DNA of 64,000 bases, taken from NCBI GenBank assembly GCA_047967505.1, contig CM106540.1, one strand, 5' to 3'. The position numbers were made by a program, and so were the translations under genes. Shown here piece by piece: positions 11,900-23,067 of this stretch. Below the pieces are notes generated by a model. That model had not been told where the DNA came from, made no database searches, and worked only from the letters and a program-made list of their open reading frames with translations. Position 1 is the stretch's first letter, and each line of letters starts with the position of its first letter. This DNA is from Dipteris shenzhenensis. Taxonomy: Eukaryota; Polypodiophyta; Polypodiopsida; Gleicheniales.

Positions 11900-12205
11900 C
11901 TCATGATGAGAATCTAATAATTATATCATGCTTGTGTTCCATCACTTTATTTTATAGATTTCAATGTACTCAAAATCTATTGTCTCACATGTCTCGCATT
12001 ACGATCTTGCATCTGCAGCATCTGCAAGTCTAACTTATTATATACAATAAATATCTCATGATGAGAATCTAATAATTATATCATTCTTGTGTTCCATCAC
12101 TTTATTTAATAGATTTCAATGTACTCAAAATCTATCGCCTCACATATCTCACATTACGGTCTTGCATCTATTACTTCACATAATCTACTAGTCTAGTGTT
12201 CTCCA
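11900..12205. repeat. Tandem duplication, period 155 bp
   Basis: The segment starting CTCATGATGAGAATCTAATA at 11900 is repeated at 12055 with a handful of substitutions. No coding content recognised. Confidence 0.9.
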
Positions 12206-12315
12206 ACCATCATCTTAGTGACATATCAACCTCTCCCAATTCTTTATTCTAAATCTTTCATCTCACATTATGAGTCTGTAGTTCTATAAATCCCTCGCTA
12301 GTCGTTCGTCTTCTA

Positions 12316-12565
12316 CATCTTGCCCACAGCCTTACAACCAAACAATTCTTCTAGTTTGCTCTCATTACCTTCCTCATCTCCTCAAGCTTACTCCTTCCAT
12401 CTTGCTTGTAGCCTTACAGCCAAACACTTCTTCCACTTTGCTCTCATTACCTTCTTCCACTCCTCAAGCTTACTCCTTCCATCTTGCCCGTAGCCTTACT
12501 CTGGAACTCGAGTCTACTCCCATTATCATTCTTGCACTCATCTCATAGCCTTACTCTCAAACTCT
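12316..12565. repeat. 82-bp tandem repeat, about three copies
   Basis: Units start CATCTTGC at 12316, 12398 and 12480, the last incomplete and diverged. Pyrimidine-rich, with CTCAAGCTTACTCCTTC at the unit ends. Confidence 0.9.
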
Positions 12566-12652
12566 TCTTCCATCTCGCCTTACTCCCTCAATATCTCTTA
12601 TTCCTATGGTCCATATTCTCATAGCTTAAAGCTTCATGGATCTTTCAATTCG

Positions 12653-12916
12653 GTGGAGGAAGTGATTAGCACCAACAAAGATTGGATTGCCAAGAATGAG
12701 GCAAACATAGAGCAGAGAAAGAGACAGCAAGCTCCATTAACCCAAGACAAAAATGAGGAGTTTGCTACTCAGAAGCACCTAGAGAAGGAGGAGAGAAGAA
12801 AAATCAATAGGTCTACTAGCAAAATAGATAGATTACTTTCATATAGGAGAGAGCTAATAGACTATCTAAGTGAGGTTACTTCTCGTGTGGCTCGTTATGG
12901 GAGATTTTCACCCTAG
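12653..12916 (+). CDS. Small ORF, 87 aa, charged, function unknown
   Basis: Open from ATG 12653 to TAG 12914. Rich in Lys, Arg, Glu and Gln, with probable coiled-coil character (KHLEKEERRKINRSTSKIDR). It lies downstream of the Ser/Pro repeat tail in the same strand and could be a last exon of that gene or chance; no family recognised. Confidence 0.25.
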   Translation: MEEVISTNKDWIAKNEANIEQRKRQQAPLTQDKNEEFATQKHLEKEERRKINRSTSKIDRLLSYRRELIDYLSEVTSRVARYGRFSP

Positions 12917-12959
12917 GAAGCGCAAGCCATACAGAATCAAGAAAGCTCTATACAGAAGA

Positions 12960-13400
12960 AATTTTATAATTCCTTGTATTTTGTATTTTTAACTACATCG
13001 ATCATGATGAGATGGTCTCAATGGGTTGAATCTAGGATATCAATGGCAAATATTGATGCCTTCCAGTGAGAGGCTTATTGTAACTTTTGGTGGTAACACC
13101 ATTATAAATATTGTGAGAGTTTGCTTAATATTGTAACTTTTGAAGGTGTTTGTTAACACCATTGTAAATATTATGAGAGTTTACATCCTTATGTTTTGAA
13201 ATGTCTATACAAGGTTTGAAGTAGACATTTAGACTCATTATGCTTTAAATGAGAAAGAATATAGTTTTACAAAAGTAAGCCTTACGTTTTCAAATGTCTA
13301 GACAAGGTTTGCATTAGACGTTTAGACTAGTTTTGAAATGTTTTTGCTTTAAATAAGAAAGAGTATAGCTTTGCATAAGTAAGCATTATGTTTATAGTAT
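12960..13400. repeat. Short tandem duplications in non-coding DNA
   Basis: Two neighbouring duplications: TTGTAACTTTTG..GG followed by AACACCATT at about 13078 and 13132, and a segment with GTCTA.ACAAGGTTTG at about 13200 and 13297. No gene seen. Confidence 0.6.
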
Positions 13401-13434
13401 TGCAAGAATCCAATTATAAGACTGTATTAGATAA

Positions 13435-14780
13435 TTCAGGAAAAACCCAATTTTTAGAATGGCAGTTTTGGAAGAAATTGTAGCTCCCCTCAATGAAAAA
13501 ATAGGAGAAATATGTGAAAATAGACTAGATAGCCATTCATGAAGTGTGAAATATCAACTACACTCTCAAATAACAAATAGAATATCAGTGTCTAAACTAC
13601 GTTATCATCAACAAAATAATAAACTTTGAAACCCATTTGAGTTAGATTCATCTCGTGAGCCATAGTGATGTTCAAAAACACCTTCATAATAGCGAGTCTC
13701 TGGAATTTCCATTGATATTGAGACTCACTTTTGTTGTGAGCATTCTCATTTAAAAATATCCAAAACACCATTTAAAAAATGTAGAGTGTAATTAATAACC
13801 ATGAGTATTGCAATGAAAACGCACAGGCTCTTTAACTTAGTAAGATATGTAGTTGATGGAAAATCAAGATATGTAGTTGAGGAGAATGAATGCAAGATAT
13901 GTAGTTGATGGAAAATCAATGGGCAATGACAAGCATTTGATGTAATTTAGGTGGCAATGACAATCATTTATTGTGCACTTTCAATGTTTAGACTGACTAG
14001 CATTATTGTAAAACGATAACTTTACATGTCATGTTGATTACTCATTGCAAAGTAAAAAAGTACACTTTAGGATGAAAACATAACAACTTGTTGATACACC
14101 ATTGAAATTCCTGAAATATATCATGATTCTAAAGAAACTCTCAATTTCTAGCCCCAAAGAGAATGGCACCAGAAAGATAATTCGGGAAAAACCTAATTCC
14201 CAGAATGGCAGTTTTGGAAGAAATTGTAGCCTTTCTCCACGAAAAAATAGGAGGAATATGTGAAAATAGACTAGATTGCCATTCATGAAGTATGTAATAT
14301 CTACTACATTCTCAAATAATAAATAGAATATCAGTGTCTCAACTGCGTTATCATCAAGAAAATAATAAAATTCGAAATCCATTTGAGTGAGATTCATCTC
14401 GTGAGCCATAGTGGTGTTCAAAAACACCTTCATAATAGCTCTCTAGAATTTCCATTGATATTGAAACTCGCTTTGGTGTGAGCATTCTCATTTGAATGCA
14501 AAATATGTAGTTGATGTAAAATCAATGGGCAATGACAAGCATTTAATGTAAAATTAGGTGGCAATGACAATCATTTATCATGCACTTTCAATGTTTAGAC
14601 TGACTAGCATGATTGTAAAAGGATAACTTTACATGTCATGTTTATTACTCATTGCGAAGGAAAAAATACACTTTAGGATGAAAACATAACAACTTGTTGA
14701 TGCACCATTGAAAGCCTTGAAATAAATCATGATTACAAAGAAACTCTCAATTTCTAGCCCCGGCGGGGAGAATGGCACCG
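13435..14780. repeat. Large tandem duplication, unit about 740 then 600 bp
   Basis: Bases 13435-13735 (starting ATTCAGGAAAAACC) match 14178-14474, and 13890-14177 matches 14500-14780 (GTAGTTGATG.AAAATCAATG, then the run ending TCTAGCCCC). The units therefore follow each other head to tail. The second unit lacks about 130 bases in the middle. Both end next to a fragment of the GAGAATGGCACC satellite motif. A 131-aa minus-strand ORF in the second unit is not kept open in the first, so I do not call a gene. Confidence 0.85.
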
Positions 14781-14976
14781 ATGCCAGCTCTGCACAATCC
14801 ATTGGAAAGAATGGCATGAGGGACACTCCGTCAAACTCCATTATGAATGTAGTTATGAACATGTTTGCATATTATTCACACACAACAATTATGCGCCAAT
14901 TTACACAGCTAGAAAGAAAGTAGTAATTTCCATAAGTAATGATTGCACAAAGAAATACAATTTTATTATTCAAAAC

Positions 14977-15527
14977 TCATTGTAGCTCCTCTCCTACATG
15001 TATATCATTTATGGATTCAATACAAATATGACCATATTCTACAATATCTATGTTCATCATGGGGTCATACCAAGGTGGAAAGTTAGGAGAAAATACATAA
15101 CTAATGTTTGGCTTTGCATACAGTATTTTTATTGCTGTTAATAAACCCTGCCACATTGCCATATTGAACATCACCAACAATATGCACCATATACTTCATA
15201 GGGATAGTAGGGTCCTCTTAGATGGAGTACTTATTTAGCCTTGGATGAACTTGACATAATTCCTTCCAGTCTCTGTAGGAGTACTTGTCACCTCCATAAT
15301 GGAGAATAGTAGTCCCTATCTTGATGAAGTCATGCACAAACAAGCCCAAGCAGCACCTATAATGGTTGACTCATGCACCTCGAAAGTCACATTTTTGATC
15401 CAGAACACTTCGTTGATAGGGATAGGTAACTTTGGTGGTCTGAATGGATCTCGTTCTGGTATGTACCTACTCAAGCATGATTTGAATGCATATCTCTCTA
15501 CATCAAAAAAGACAATTCCAATTACCT
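14977..15527 (-). pseudogene. SET-domain-like (lysine methyltransferase) pseudogene segment
   Basis: Reading the minus strand from 15527 (just after a plausible TTGTTGTAG splice acceptor): a segment with STIIGAAW, then after a one-base frame change GLFVHDFIKIGTTILHYGG, which fits the opening of a SET domain (GWGLF..I..G..I..Y.G). Further on come GDVQYGNVAGFINS, fitting the GNVARFIN core, and, after another frame change, DIVEYGHICIESINDIHVGEEL, fitting the I..DI..GEEL block. In-frame stop near 15229; the reading ends at a stop after GEELQ at 14977. SET domains transfer methyl groups to lysines, commonly in histones. Family call rests on motif order, not on a search. Confidence 0.6.
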
Positions 15528-15599
15528 ACAACAACAGTTATATAGACTTGAGATAAAATGAAAAAACACTTTGACATCTATACCTACATGGAAATTATG

Positions 15600-15959
15600 C
15601 ATTCTGTAGTTGGTTTATGTAGGCCTTAGAAATGTGTTTCTTGATATAGAGACCTTTGTACCCTAGGTCTATAGCTAATTGAGAAACTTGCATAGCATTC
15701 ATGCTAGAGAGTTGTGGAGCATTCCTTAAAAGTCTTATTTGGGATGCATTGAGTTCAAGCACCTGGCCATCACCACCATGGGTTGACTAGGTTGTACACC
15801 CTTTGGTTCTGTATTTTCACCTATAGCCCTCTCTCTTAGTTGATCTACAAGAGGAAGATTTCTTGTTTTATATTCCATTCTTGACCATGCATGACTTTCC
15901 TCCCCCCATTCATCAATTACTTTCTGGACAAGGTTGAAATCCTTATGCCCCTCCATCAC
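15600..15959 (-). pseudogene. Linker segment between the FCP1-like and SET-like parts
   Basis: Minus-strand reading from 15959 (VMEGHKDFNLVQKVIDEW) to about 15780, then a one-base frame change into VLELNASQIRLLRN and on to IDLGYKGLYIKKH near 15640-15670. It follows the FCP1-like block after a single frame slip, on the same strand, and precedes the SET-like block after a possible intron (about 15528-15605). No domain recognised. It could belong to either neighbour or bridge both into one protein. Confidence 0.45.
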
Positions 15960-16925
15960 AGGTAATTGTCCATAGCGATCATGCTACGCACATCTTTAGC
16001 CTCATTGAGTTGTAGTAAGTAAGGCATCAACTCTCCTCTAAGTAGAGTATTATCATCCTTGTCTTGTACATCAAACGTTGAATAACACAAGCCTTGTATG
16101 GGGAGTCATCAACAAGGATTGTCTTTCTTGCATCACATCCAAATGCCTTTGAGATTTTTGCTAAGGGTCTGAACATTGCCTCAACACCAACCTTGTCGGG
16201 CCTATTTATCCTCGTCTTACTATAAGTGTAGCATCCTTGCTGAGACCATATAAAAAATAAAGGGAGGCTCTCATTTGCATAATTTTGTAGTCCTACCATA
16301 TCAAGTACGTTATGCTCCATTGCAGTTGACTAGATACGTACATTAAATCTTTGTAGCAAGATTCTAAGGAATTCTATGCACCCAAGATGAACAACCGTAT
16401 AAATATTTTTGTCATGCATAATAGATGGATGTATTGGCGACTTGAATAGGTAGTGACTCAATAGCAAGCCATTCAAGTCTAATATGATTGTTATTCTTGG
16501 CATATCCAAAGAAATTGTATGTGGATGTAGATCCAAATTCTCCTTGAAGTTGCTAGCTTTTGACTCATCCAAATTGTTAGGTGCTACGTTTTCATACATG
16601 TTTGCAACAACAATAAGATTATCTAGTCTTATCCCCAATGTTGAGATAGTATGTTCATCCATGTTCTCTTCTAAAAGTATAGGATTAATGATATTCCTTG
16701 CAATTGTCTCCATTTTTGTGTTATGTTTTCTTCTATACCTCCTGTATCGATCGCATCATTAATAGTCCCCATTTTGGATGGTATGTTGTCCTCTACATTG
16801 ATAGTCCCCATTTTGGGTGGTATGTTGTCTGCTACAATAGCACCTGATGCACTCCTTGATGATGCCATGCTTCACAACCGCCTCTTCTTCATACTCATCA
16901 TCCTCATCCTCATCCTCATCCATTG
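15960..16925 (-). pseudogene. FCP1/NIF-like HAD phosphatase-domain pseudogene
   Basis: Minus strand. A very acidic start (DEDEDEDDEYEEE, about 16925-16880) leads into a segment starting MASSRSASG at 16868 with a repeated DNIPxKMGTI phrase, then a frame change near 16712. The 16713-16330 stretch contains the HAD motif as DLNG (codons about 16479-16468), where the usual second Asp is Asn, as I recall for a plant FCP1-like subgroup. An in-frame TAG at about 16329 interrupts VRI/STAMEHN. The next stretch has FFIWSQQGCY and the HAD signature TILVDDSPYKA, then a frame change near 16070 into a tail reading GELMPYLLQLNEAKDV. FCP1-like enzymes dephosphorylate Ser/Thr, for example on the RNA polymerase II tail. 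Two frame changes and one stop make this copy non-functional. Confidence 0.7.
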
Positions 16926-16929
16926 GTGT

Positions 16930-19900
16930 TATTCTCCAATTATTCGCATGAGGTTGTGGACAATGGCACCAGTGCCATTCATTACATGGATTGAAGAGAA
17001 TTGCACTTAGAATGCCATTCCCCATTCTCCATGTGATGAATGTCAATAGTTCCATTCTACCCACCATAATTTGATTATTTGGAGAATGGCACCAGTGCTA
17101 AACTTCACAACTTCTTATGATCTTTTGGAGAATGACACTAGAGTCATCCTCCATGTAGACTTTTCACAAGATGTCAATAGCACTAATGCTAATGTTCATG
17201 TGAGTTTGTAGAGAGTGGCACTGATGCCATTATTCAGATGCCAAGGTTATCACGTGAGATTTTTCTCATAAAAAAATTGGAGGAACCTTAATAAATGATG
17301 ATTAGAGATTGGTATTCGTTCCATTTCCCACAACATATGATGGTTGGACAATGGCAGCAGTGCCATTCTCCACAACATCATATGATTATTTGAAGAATGT
17401 TACAAGTGTTATTCTCTATTCTCCATGTGATGAATGACACTGGTACCATTGTCAACAACACCATATGATTATTTAGATAATGGCACCAGTGACATTCATC
17501 ACATGGATTTTTGAGGATGGCACCAATGCCATCCTCCATCCTCCATGTGATGAATGGCACCAATGTCATTCTCTAAGTAACCACATGATGTTTTGGAGAA
17601 TGGCACCAGTGCCATTATCCTCAAATTCATTTGAGCACTAATGCCAATCTCAATGGGAGTTTGTAGCCATACTCCATGAGAGTATGTGAAGAATCCTGCA
17701 TGAGAGTTTGTGGATAGTGGAATTGGTGCCATCCTCCATGATGTTGGTTCCATTCTCCACAACACATGATGGTTGGAGAATTGCACCAGTGCCATTCTCC
17801 ACAATATCATATGATTATTTGGAGAATGTCACCAATGCTATTCTCTGCTCTCCATGTATTGAATGGCACTAATGTCATTCTCAACCACATCATATGATTA
17901 TTTGGTGAATTGCACTAGTACCATTTCCCACAACACCATTAGACTTTTTGGAGAATGGCACCACTGACATTCATCACATGGATTGTGGAGGATGGTACCA
18001 ATGCCATTCTCCATTCTCCATGTGATGAATGGCACTGATGCCATTGTCAAGTAACCTCATGATGTTTTGGAAAATGGCACCAATGCCAATATCCTAAAAT
18101 TCATCTGTGAAATAATGCCGATCTAAATGGGAGTTTGTGGAGAATGGCACCCATGCCATACTCCATGAGAGCTCGTGGAGATTGGCAGTGGTGTCATCCT
18201 ACATGACCTTGTGGATAATGACACTAGTGCCATTCATCCCATGGATTGCCAAGAATGGAACAAGTTCCATTCTCTAGATATCAAAGTTATCCTACCAGTG
18301 GAACACAAAACATGATATCAAGGTTACCACATTAGAGTCTTCACAAATAATATGTATAGGAACCTAACACATGATGACTATAGAATGGTAGTAATGCCAT
18401 TGGTGACAACACTTTATGATTATTTGGAAAATGGCACCAGTGACATTCATCACATGGATTGTGGAGGATGGAACCAATGCCATTCTCCATTCTCCATGTG
18501 ATGAATAGAACTCATGCCATTCCCCAAATATTCATATAGTGTTGTGAACAATGGCACCATTGTCATTCTCTAAAACTACATTTGATCTTTTGGTGATAAT
18601 GGTCCACTCATGATGGTAGGATCATGGTTCTAGTGTCATTTTTCAAAAAATCATTTGATGTTGTGTAGAATGCCCATTATCATGCTAGTGGAACATAACA
18701 CATGATGGCTAGAGAATGGCACTGGTGCCATTGTCCAAAAAATCATATGATATTATGGAGAATGGCACCAGTGTCATTCATCACATGGATTGTGGAGAAT
18801 GGCACCAATGACAATATTCATGCTCCATGTCATGAATGGCAGTAACATCAATCTCCATTACATCATATGATTCTTTGAAGAATTGGCACTAGTTCCATTC
18901 TCCACAATTTCATCTGATGACCTTGAGAGAATGCCAGAACAACATATCTCCATGTGAGTTTGTGGAACCAGTGACAATTACCGCATGGATTGTGGAGGAT
19001 GGCACCAATGCAATTCTCTATTCTCCATGTGATAAATGGCACTGATGCCATTCTCCAAGTAACCACATGCCAGTTTTGGAGAATGGTACCAGTGGCATTC
19101 TCCTAAAATTCATCTGAGAACTAATGCCAATCTCAATGGGAGTTTGTGAAGAATGGCACCAGTGCCATTCCATGAGAGTATGTGGAGAATCATGCATGAG
19201 CATTTGTGGATAGTGGAATTGCTTCCATCCTACATGATGTTGGTTCCATTCTCCACAACACGTGATGGTTGGAGAATGGCAGTGGTGCCATTCTCCACAA
19301 CATCATATGATTATGTTGAGAATGTCACTAGTGCTATTCTCTATTCTCTATGTGTTGAATGGCAATGATGCCATTCTCAACCACATCATATGATTATTTG
19401 GTGAATGGCACTGGTACCATTGTCCACAACACCATCTGATTATTTGGAGAATGGCACCAGTAACATTCATGACATGCATTGTGGAGGATGGAACCCGTTC
19501 TATTCTCCATTCTCCATGTGATGAATGGCACTGGTGTCATTCCCCAAATATTCATATAGTGTTGTGGACAATGGCACCAGTACCATTCTTTAAAACTACA
19601 TCTGATGGTAGGATAATAGTATTAGTTTCATTTTCCAAATAATCATCTGATGTTGTGTAGAATGTTCATGATCCTACTAGTGGAACATAACACATGATGT
19701 GAGGTTATCAAGGTACAAATTATTGTTGGGATTGTTGTGGTCACCTCCCTATCTGTATTAGAGTCTTCCCAAATAATATGTATAGGAACCTAATACATGA
19801 CAACTATAAAATGGTATTGGTGCCATTGCCCACAACACCATCTAATTATTTGGAGAATGGCACCAGTGCCATTCATCACATGGATTGTGGAGGATGGAAC

Positions 19901-20515
19901 ATGCCATTCTCCATTCTCCATTTGATTAATGGCAGTGGTGCCATTCCCCAAGTAACCACATGATGTTTTGGAGAATGGAATTAATGCCATTCTCCTCAAC
20001 TTCATCTGACCATAATGCCAATCTCAATCGGAGTTTGTGAATAATGACACCGGTTCCATACTCCACGGGAATATGTGGAGAATCCTGCATGAGAGTTTGT
20101 AGATAGTGAAATTGGTGCCATCCTCCATGATGTTGTCAAGAATGGCACTAGGCTCATTCAACTATGGATTTAAGAGGATGGCACCAGTGTCATTCTCCAG
20201 GTGCCAACGTTGACACATGAGAGTTTTATCATAGGAAATTTGAGAGGAACATAACACATGATGGTTGGAAAATGGTAGTAGTTCCATTCTCCACAACAGA
20301 GTGGTCAAAACCTTTTCCATATAGTGATAACCTATGAAGAGTTTTATGGCCAAATCTTTTTCTTATGGTGGAAATCGGTTGCATGAGGCCAAAGGATTAA
20401 GCCATGGTGGCAAATGCTCAAACATTTAATGCCATATGATCCAAATATTATGGCCCTAAGGTTTGAAAAGGTCTAAAAATCTTAGGTCATAATGTCCAAA
20501 AATTAGGCTAGATGG
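16930..20515. repeat. Hairpin-palindrome satellite, block 1
   Basis: Dozens of copies of a palindrome: arm GGAGAATGGCAC, 2-nt centre (CA, TG or TA), then the complementary arm GTGCCATTCTCC, many with point changes. Between them run recurring spacers such as ACATCATATGATTATTTG, TCCATGTGATGAATGGC and CATGATGTTTTG. A higher-order unit of roughly 470-490 bp is visible (for example from 17583 to 18054, and similar stretches from 19063 and 19966). From about 20280 the sequence becomes a different part of the family, without palindromes (GAGTTTTATGGCC..), which continues on the far side of element A. Short ORFs in all frames are by-products of the repeats. The block abuts the FCP1-like pseudogene. 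Confidence 0.93.
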
Positions 20516-21106
20516 TGTGACGCCAAAAATTGATATTTTTAATTTGGCATTGGTATTGTTTTTCTCTATGTTTGATAAGATAGCCTAGCGGCTCTCACTT
20601 ATTTCTATTTTCTATGATATTGTATGGGATGGAGAGGATGAGTGGAATGGCTCATTGTAAATACCATAGGTATGAATTATAAATACCTTGGTATGGGGTA
20701 AGAGTTATTTGTGTATGGGATATTATGAGTTTTTTAGAAAATAGGAAGAGTGAGTCATATAAAGAGGTGGGCTCATGCCCATGTGTTCCAATAATATAAG
20801 AGAGGCCACATGCCAAGCGTGTGGAAGGCATGTGGAAGAGTGTGAAGTCAAGAGGAATCCTTCTAGAACTCCTATGTGGAATAAGGAGGATGTGGACATG
20901 TGGAAAAGAGAGGGTCCCTATGGGCTCCATGTGAGGAGACTCTTGACTTTCTTAATATTTTAAGAGTCTTGAGCATCTTTTGATGGGACACATGGCAAGA
21001 GTAGCCAAAAAGGACATGGATGGTGACATACGTGCTTATGTGATTGATGGGGAAAGGAATCTACAGGCAACAATTGTAAATGGGTAAAGGAGGGTAACAA
21101 AATCTC

Positions 21107-21113
21107 TATAAAA
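21107..21113 (+). promoter_or_regulatory. TATA box, element A 5' LTR
   Basis: TATAAAAGGAGCCCTCC context, identical in all four LTRs of this family (others at 27684-27690, 39919-39925 and 47528-47534). Confidence 0.75.
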
Positions 21114-22018
21114 GGAGCCCTCCTCTCCCTTGTTCATCAGAATCTCTTCTACCATTAGGCCTTATGTTGCTGTAGTTCTAGTCTCCCCAAGCCTCTTCCA
21201 TGAGCCTTCTCTTCCTCTTGTAGATATTCTCTTATGTAGACTCTTGAGTCCTCTCTCTAGTTTATTCTCTCTCTATGAGTAGTCTTGGAGCTTCTGCTCC
21301 CTCGTGTATGTATGAAACCTCTTCTTCTCCCTTGTGTTTGTAGTGTTGAGATGGATTCTCACTCTATTTGTAATGAAGGTTACTTTAGGTTCTCTCTCTC
21401 TTGAGTGTCTCTTCCCTTTTCTTTCTTTCAAAGCCTTAAAAGTTCTTTCTATTCGGCTGCTCACTGTGCACACATAGTCCATTTGTTTCCTGAGCCACTA
21501 TGCAAACTTCTTCCTCTCTTCTAGGCGAAATCTATGAGGGGTGGATCGTTGATGAAGGTGGAGTCTTAAGGGAGCATCCTGCTCAGGCGAAATTAGCCTG
21601 GGTGGAGGGTAGTTTTCATGATAGTTTGACCCCCTGTTAGTGTTTTGCTAATAACTTTCTGCTCGGTAGTCCGATTGTAATGAAATTTATATCAGCGCGA
21701 AGCTCTCTTCAAGGCGCATGTTCTTGAATAATCAGATCTTGAATCAAATACAGCTACAAAAAGTTATGAGTCTCTGTGTTTGACAGTCTGTTTTCATGAT
21801 AGTTTTTACCCCCTTCTAGTAAACTGTCCATATCTCTTCAACCATCTGTCTGTTTTCAATGAAACTTATATCAGCGCGAAGCCCATCTCAGGGCGCATCT
21901 CTTTGTGTACTTGAATCTTTGATATCGTGTTTCTACTAAAAGTTATAGAACTCTGTGTCTAATGACAGTTTGTAGAGTGTTTTGAGCTAAGTATAAAGGT
22001 GTCTATGAAGGAGGTGCA

Positions 22019-22243
22019 ATGTTTCCTCGGAATCTACCCATCCGACCTAATCAGCCCCTTCAAACTCCTCGATATATATCAGTTCATGTCATGATGAGAT
22101 GCAAGATCTTCTTTCAACAACGTATCGCTCTTCTCTTTGGTGTAGACTGGCTCGCTGAGATTATGGCCTCTGCTGATCCTTTCCTTCTCCCTATGCTTAA
22201 CTACAACATCACTTGGGATGTTACCATCTTCATTCTCATCTAA
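22019..22243 (+). CDS. 74-aa ORF inside the LTR (U5 side), unknown
   Basis: MFPRNLPIRPNQPLQ to WDVTIFILI. Downstream of the LTR TATA box, so it would be on the element transcript. The same frame is fully open in the 3' LTR (28598-28822) with several amino-acid changes, but has a stop in the element B 5' LTR (near 40887) and a frame change in the B 3' LTR. Possibly a leader peptide or first exon of an element gene; function unknown. Confidence 0.35.
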   Translation: MFPRNLPIRPNQPLQTPRYISVHVMMRCKIFFQQRIALLFGVDWLAEIMASADPFLLPMLNYNITWDVTIFILI

Positions 22244-22463
22244 GGGAGGAAAGTATGGTGTGGTATCTTGGCATAAAAGCTTCTTTCTGATGTCTCATTC
22301 TCGATGATAAGTATCTTTGGCAGTCAGTTCGAATGCTACAGGAAGTGAAGAGGTGCGTGAAGTTTATTACCCCCAACTTCATGTCACATCTTTTGGTGGA
22401 GACGCCAGGTACGTTTGGTATTGGATTCATCCCACCTTACTAAACGGTCTCGGGTATACTTGA

Positions 22464-22676
22464 TTGCATGTTATGCCTAGAAGAGGCATGTGTTTGTATG
22501 AGATAAAGAAGATGCCTGGAAGATCTCCGTTAGAAGAGATTGCAACCCGTTTAAGAGAACTTGAAGATTGTGAAGGTGATGCTCAAGCTATTCGCACAGT
22601 CACCATGATCATATCCTTTATGTTTGCATTGTTGAATATGTTAGTGAATCGACAACGCCGGCAGCAGGCACAATGA
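22464..22676 (+). CDS. Pre-gag ORF 1 of element A, 70 aa
   Basis: Starts shortly after the 5' LTR. A charged N-terminal part (LEEIATRLRELEDCEG) and one hydrophobic stretch (TMIISFMFALLNMLV) that could cross a membrane, then a basic end. Its stop TGA overlaps the start of the next ORF as ATGA. Element B keeps the sequence with three substitutions but has a CAG-to-TAG change three codons before the end (41480-41482). Not gag-, pol- or env-like to my eye; function unknown. Confidence 0.5.
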   Translation: MHVMPRRGMCLYEIKKMPGRSPLEEIATRLRELEDCEGDAQAIRTVTMIISFMFALLNMLVNRQRRQQAQ

Positions 22677-22993
22677 TAAATTGGGGATTGATCCATGCAC
22701 TGGCAGCTTGGTGTGAAGAAGAGTTGAGTCTTTCGGTAGTTTTCGACTATAACAGTGGAGTGGTGATTCTTAATAATTTCGACTTCTTTTGCTATGCAAA
22801 TGATGAAGATTACAATATCTTGAAGCTTTTATGTGCACTTCCTATTGTGAGAAGGGTGATTCTAGAATGCATGTATACACAATGTTTTCATGGTGCTGGT
22901 TGGTCACTTATTTTTGAAGATTTTGTTGAGGATCACATTGTGGAGGGTTTTCAACAAGTGGTTATGCATAATAAGTTGGTCTTGGTATACTAA
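22673..22993 (+). CDS. Pre-gag ORF 2 of element A, 106 aa
   Basis: Begins inside the stop of ORF 1 (ATGA), ends TAA at 22991-22993, 75 bases before the likely gag start. Contains LAAWCEEELSLSVVFDYNSG and CALPIVRRVILECMYTQCFHG. Intact in element B (41488-41808) with four amino-acid differences. The overlap suggests coupled translation or that both are parts of one earlier ORF. No family recognised. Confidence 0.5.
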   Translation: MINWGLIHALAAWCEEELSLSVVFDYNSGVVILNNFDFFCYANDEDYNILKLLCALPIVRRVILECMYTQCFHGAGWSLIFEDFVEDHIVEGFQQVVMHNKLVLVY

Positions 22994-23067
22994 GGCTCTG
23001 TGGGATCTTGTTCGGATCTTGTTTGGGATATTATTTGGATCTTAGTATTTCCTTTTTGTGTTTCATC

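Larger units (their letters stand above)
20516..22388 (+). repeat. 5' LTR of element A (1873 bp)
   Basis: Starts TGTGACGCC, ends CTTCATGTCACA. Relative to the 3' LTR it lacks about 19 bases near 20580 (between TTTGATAAGA and AGCCTAG). Contains a TATA box at 21107-21113, then a pyrimidine-rich leader. An internal imperfect tandem duplication of about 180 bp (21609-21790 and 21791-21973) carries ATATCAGCGCGAAG in both halves. A 74-aa ORF lies at 22019-22243. A candidate primer-binding site starting TGGTGGAGACGCC follows five bases after the LTR; I cannot assign the tRNA. Confidence 0.95.

Noticed and set aside
14038-14433. 131-aa minus-strand ORF in the tandem duplication
   Set aside because: The equivalent stretch in the other unit is broken, and the predicted protein is low-information Phe/Leu-rich sequence.
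6391-16925. Insertion from a giant virus or other large DNA virus
   Set aside because: No viral hallmark genes (capsid, packaging ATPase, polymerase B) were seen; at least one spliceosomal intron points to a cellular gene.
20652-20963. 62- to 92-aa ORFs in both strands of the LTRs (also at 27229, 39489 and 47098)
   Set aside because: Kept in all four LTRs only because the LTRs are copies; overlapping sense and antisense, upstream of the TATA box, no protein features.
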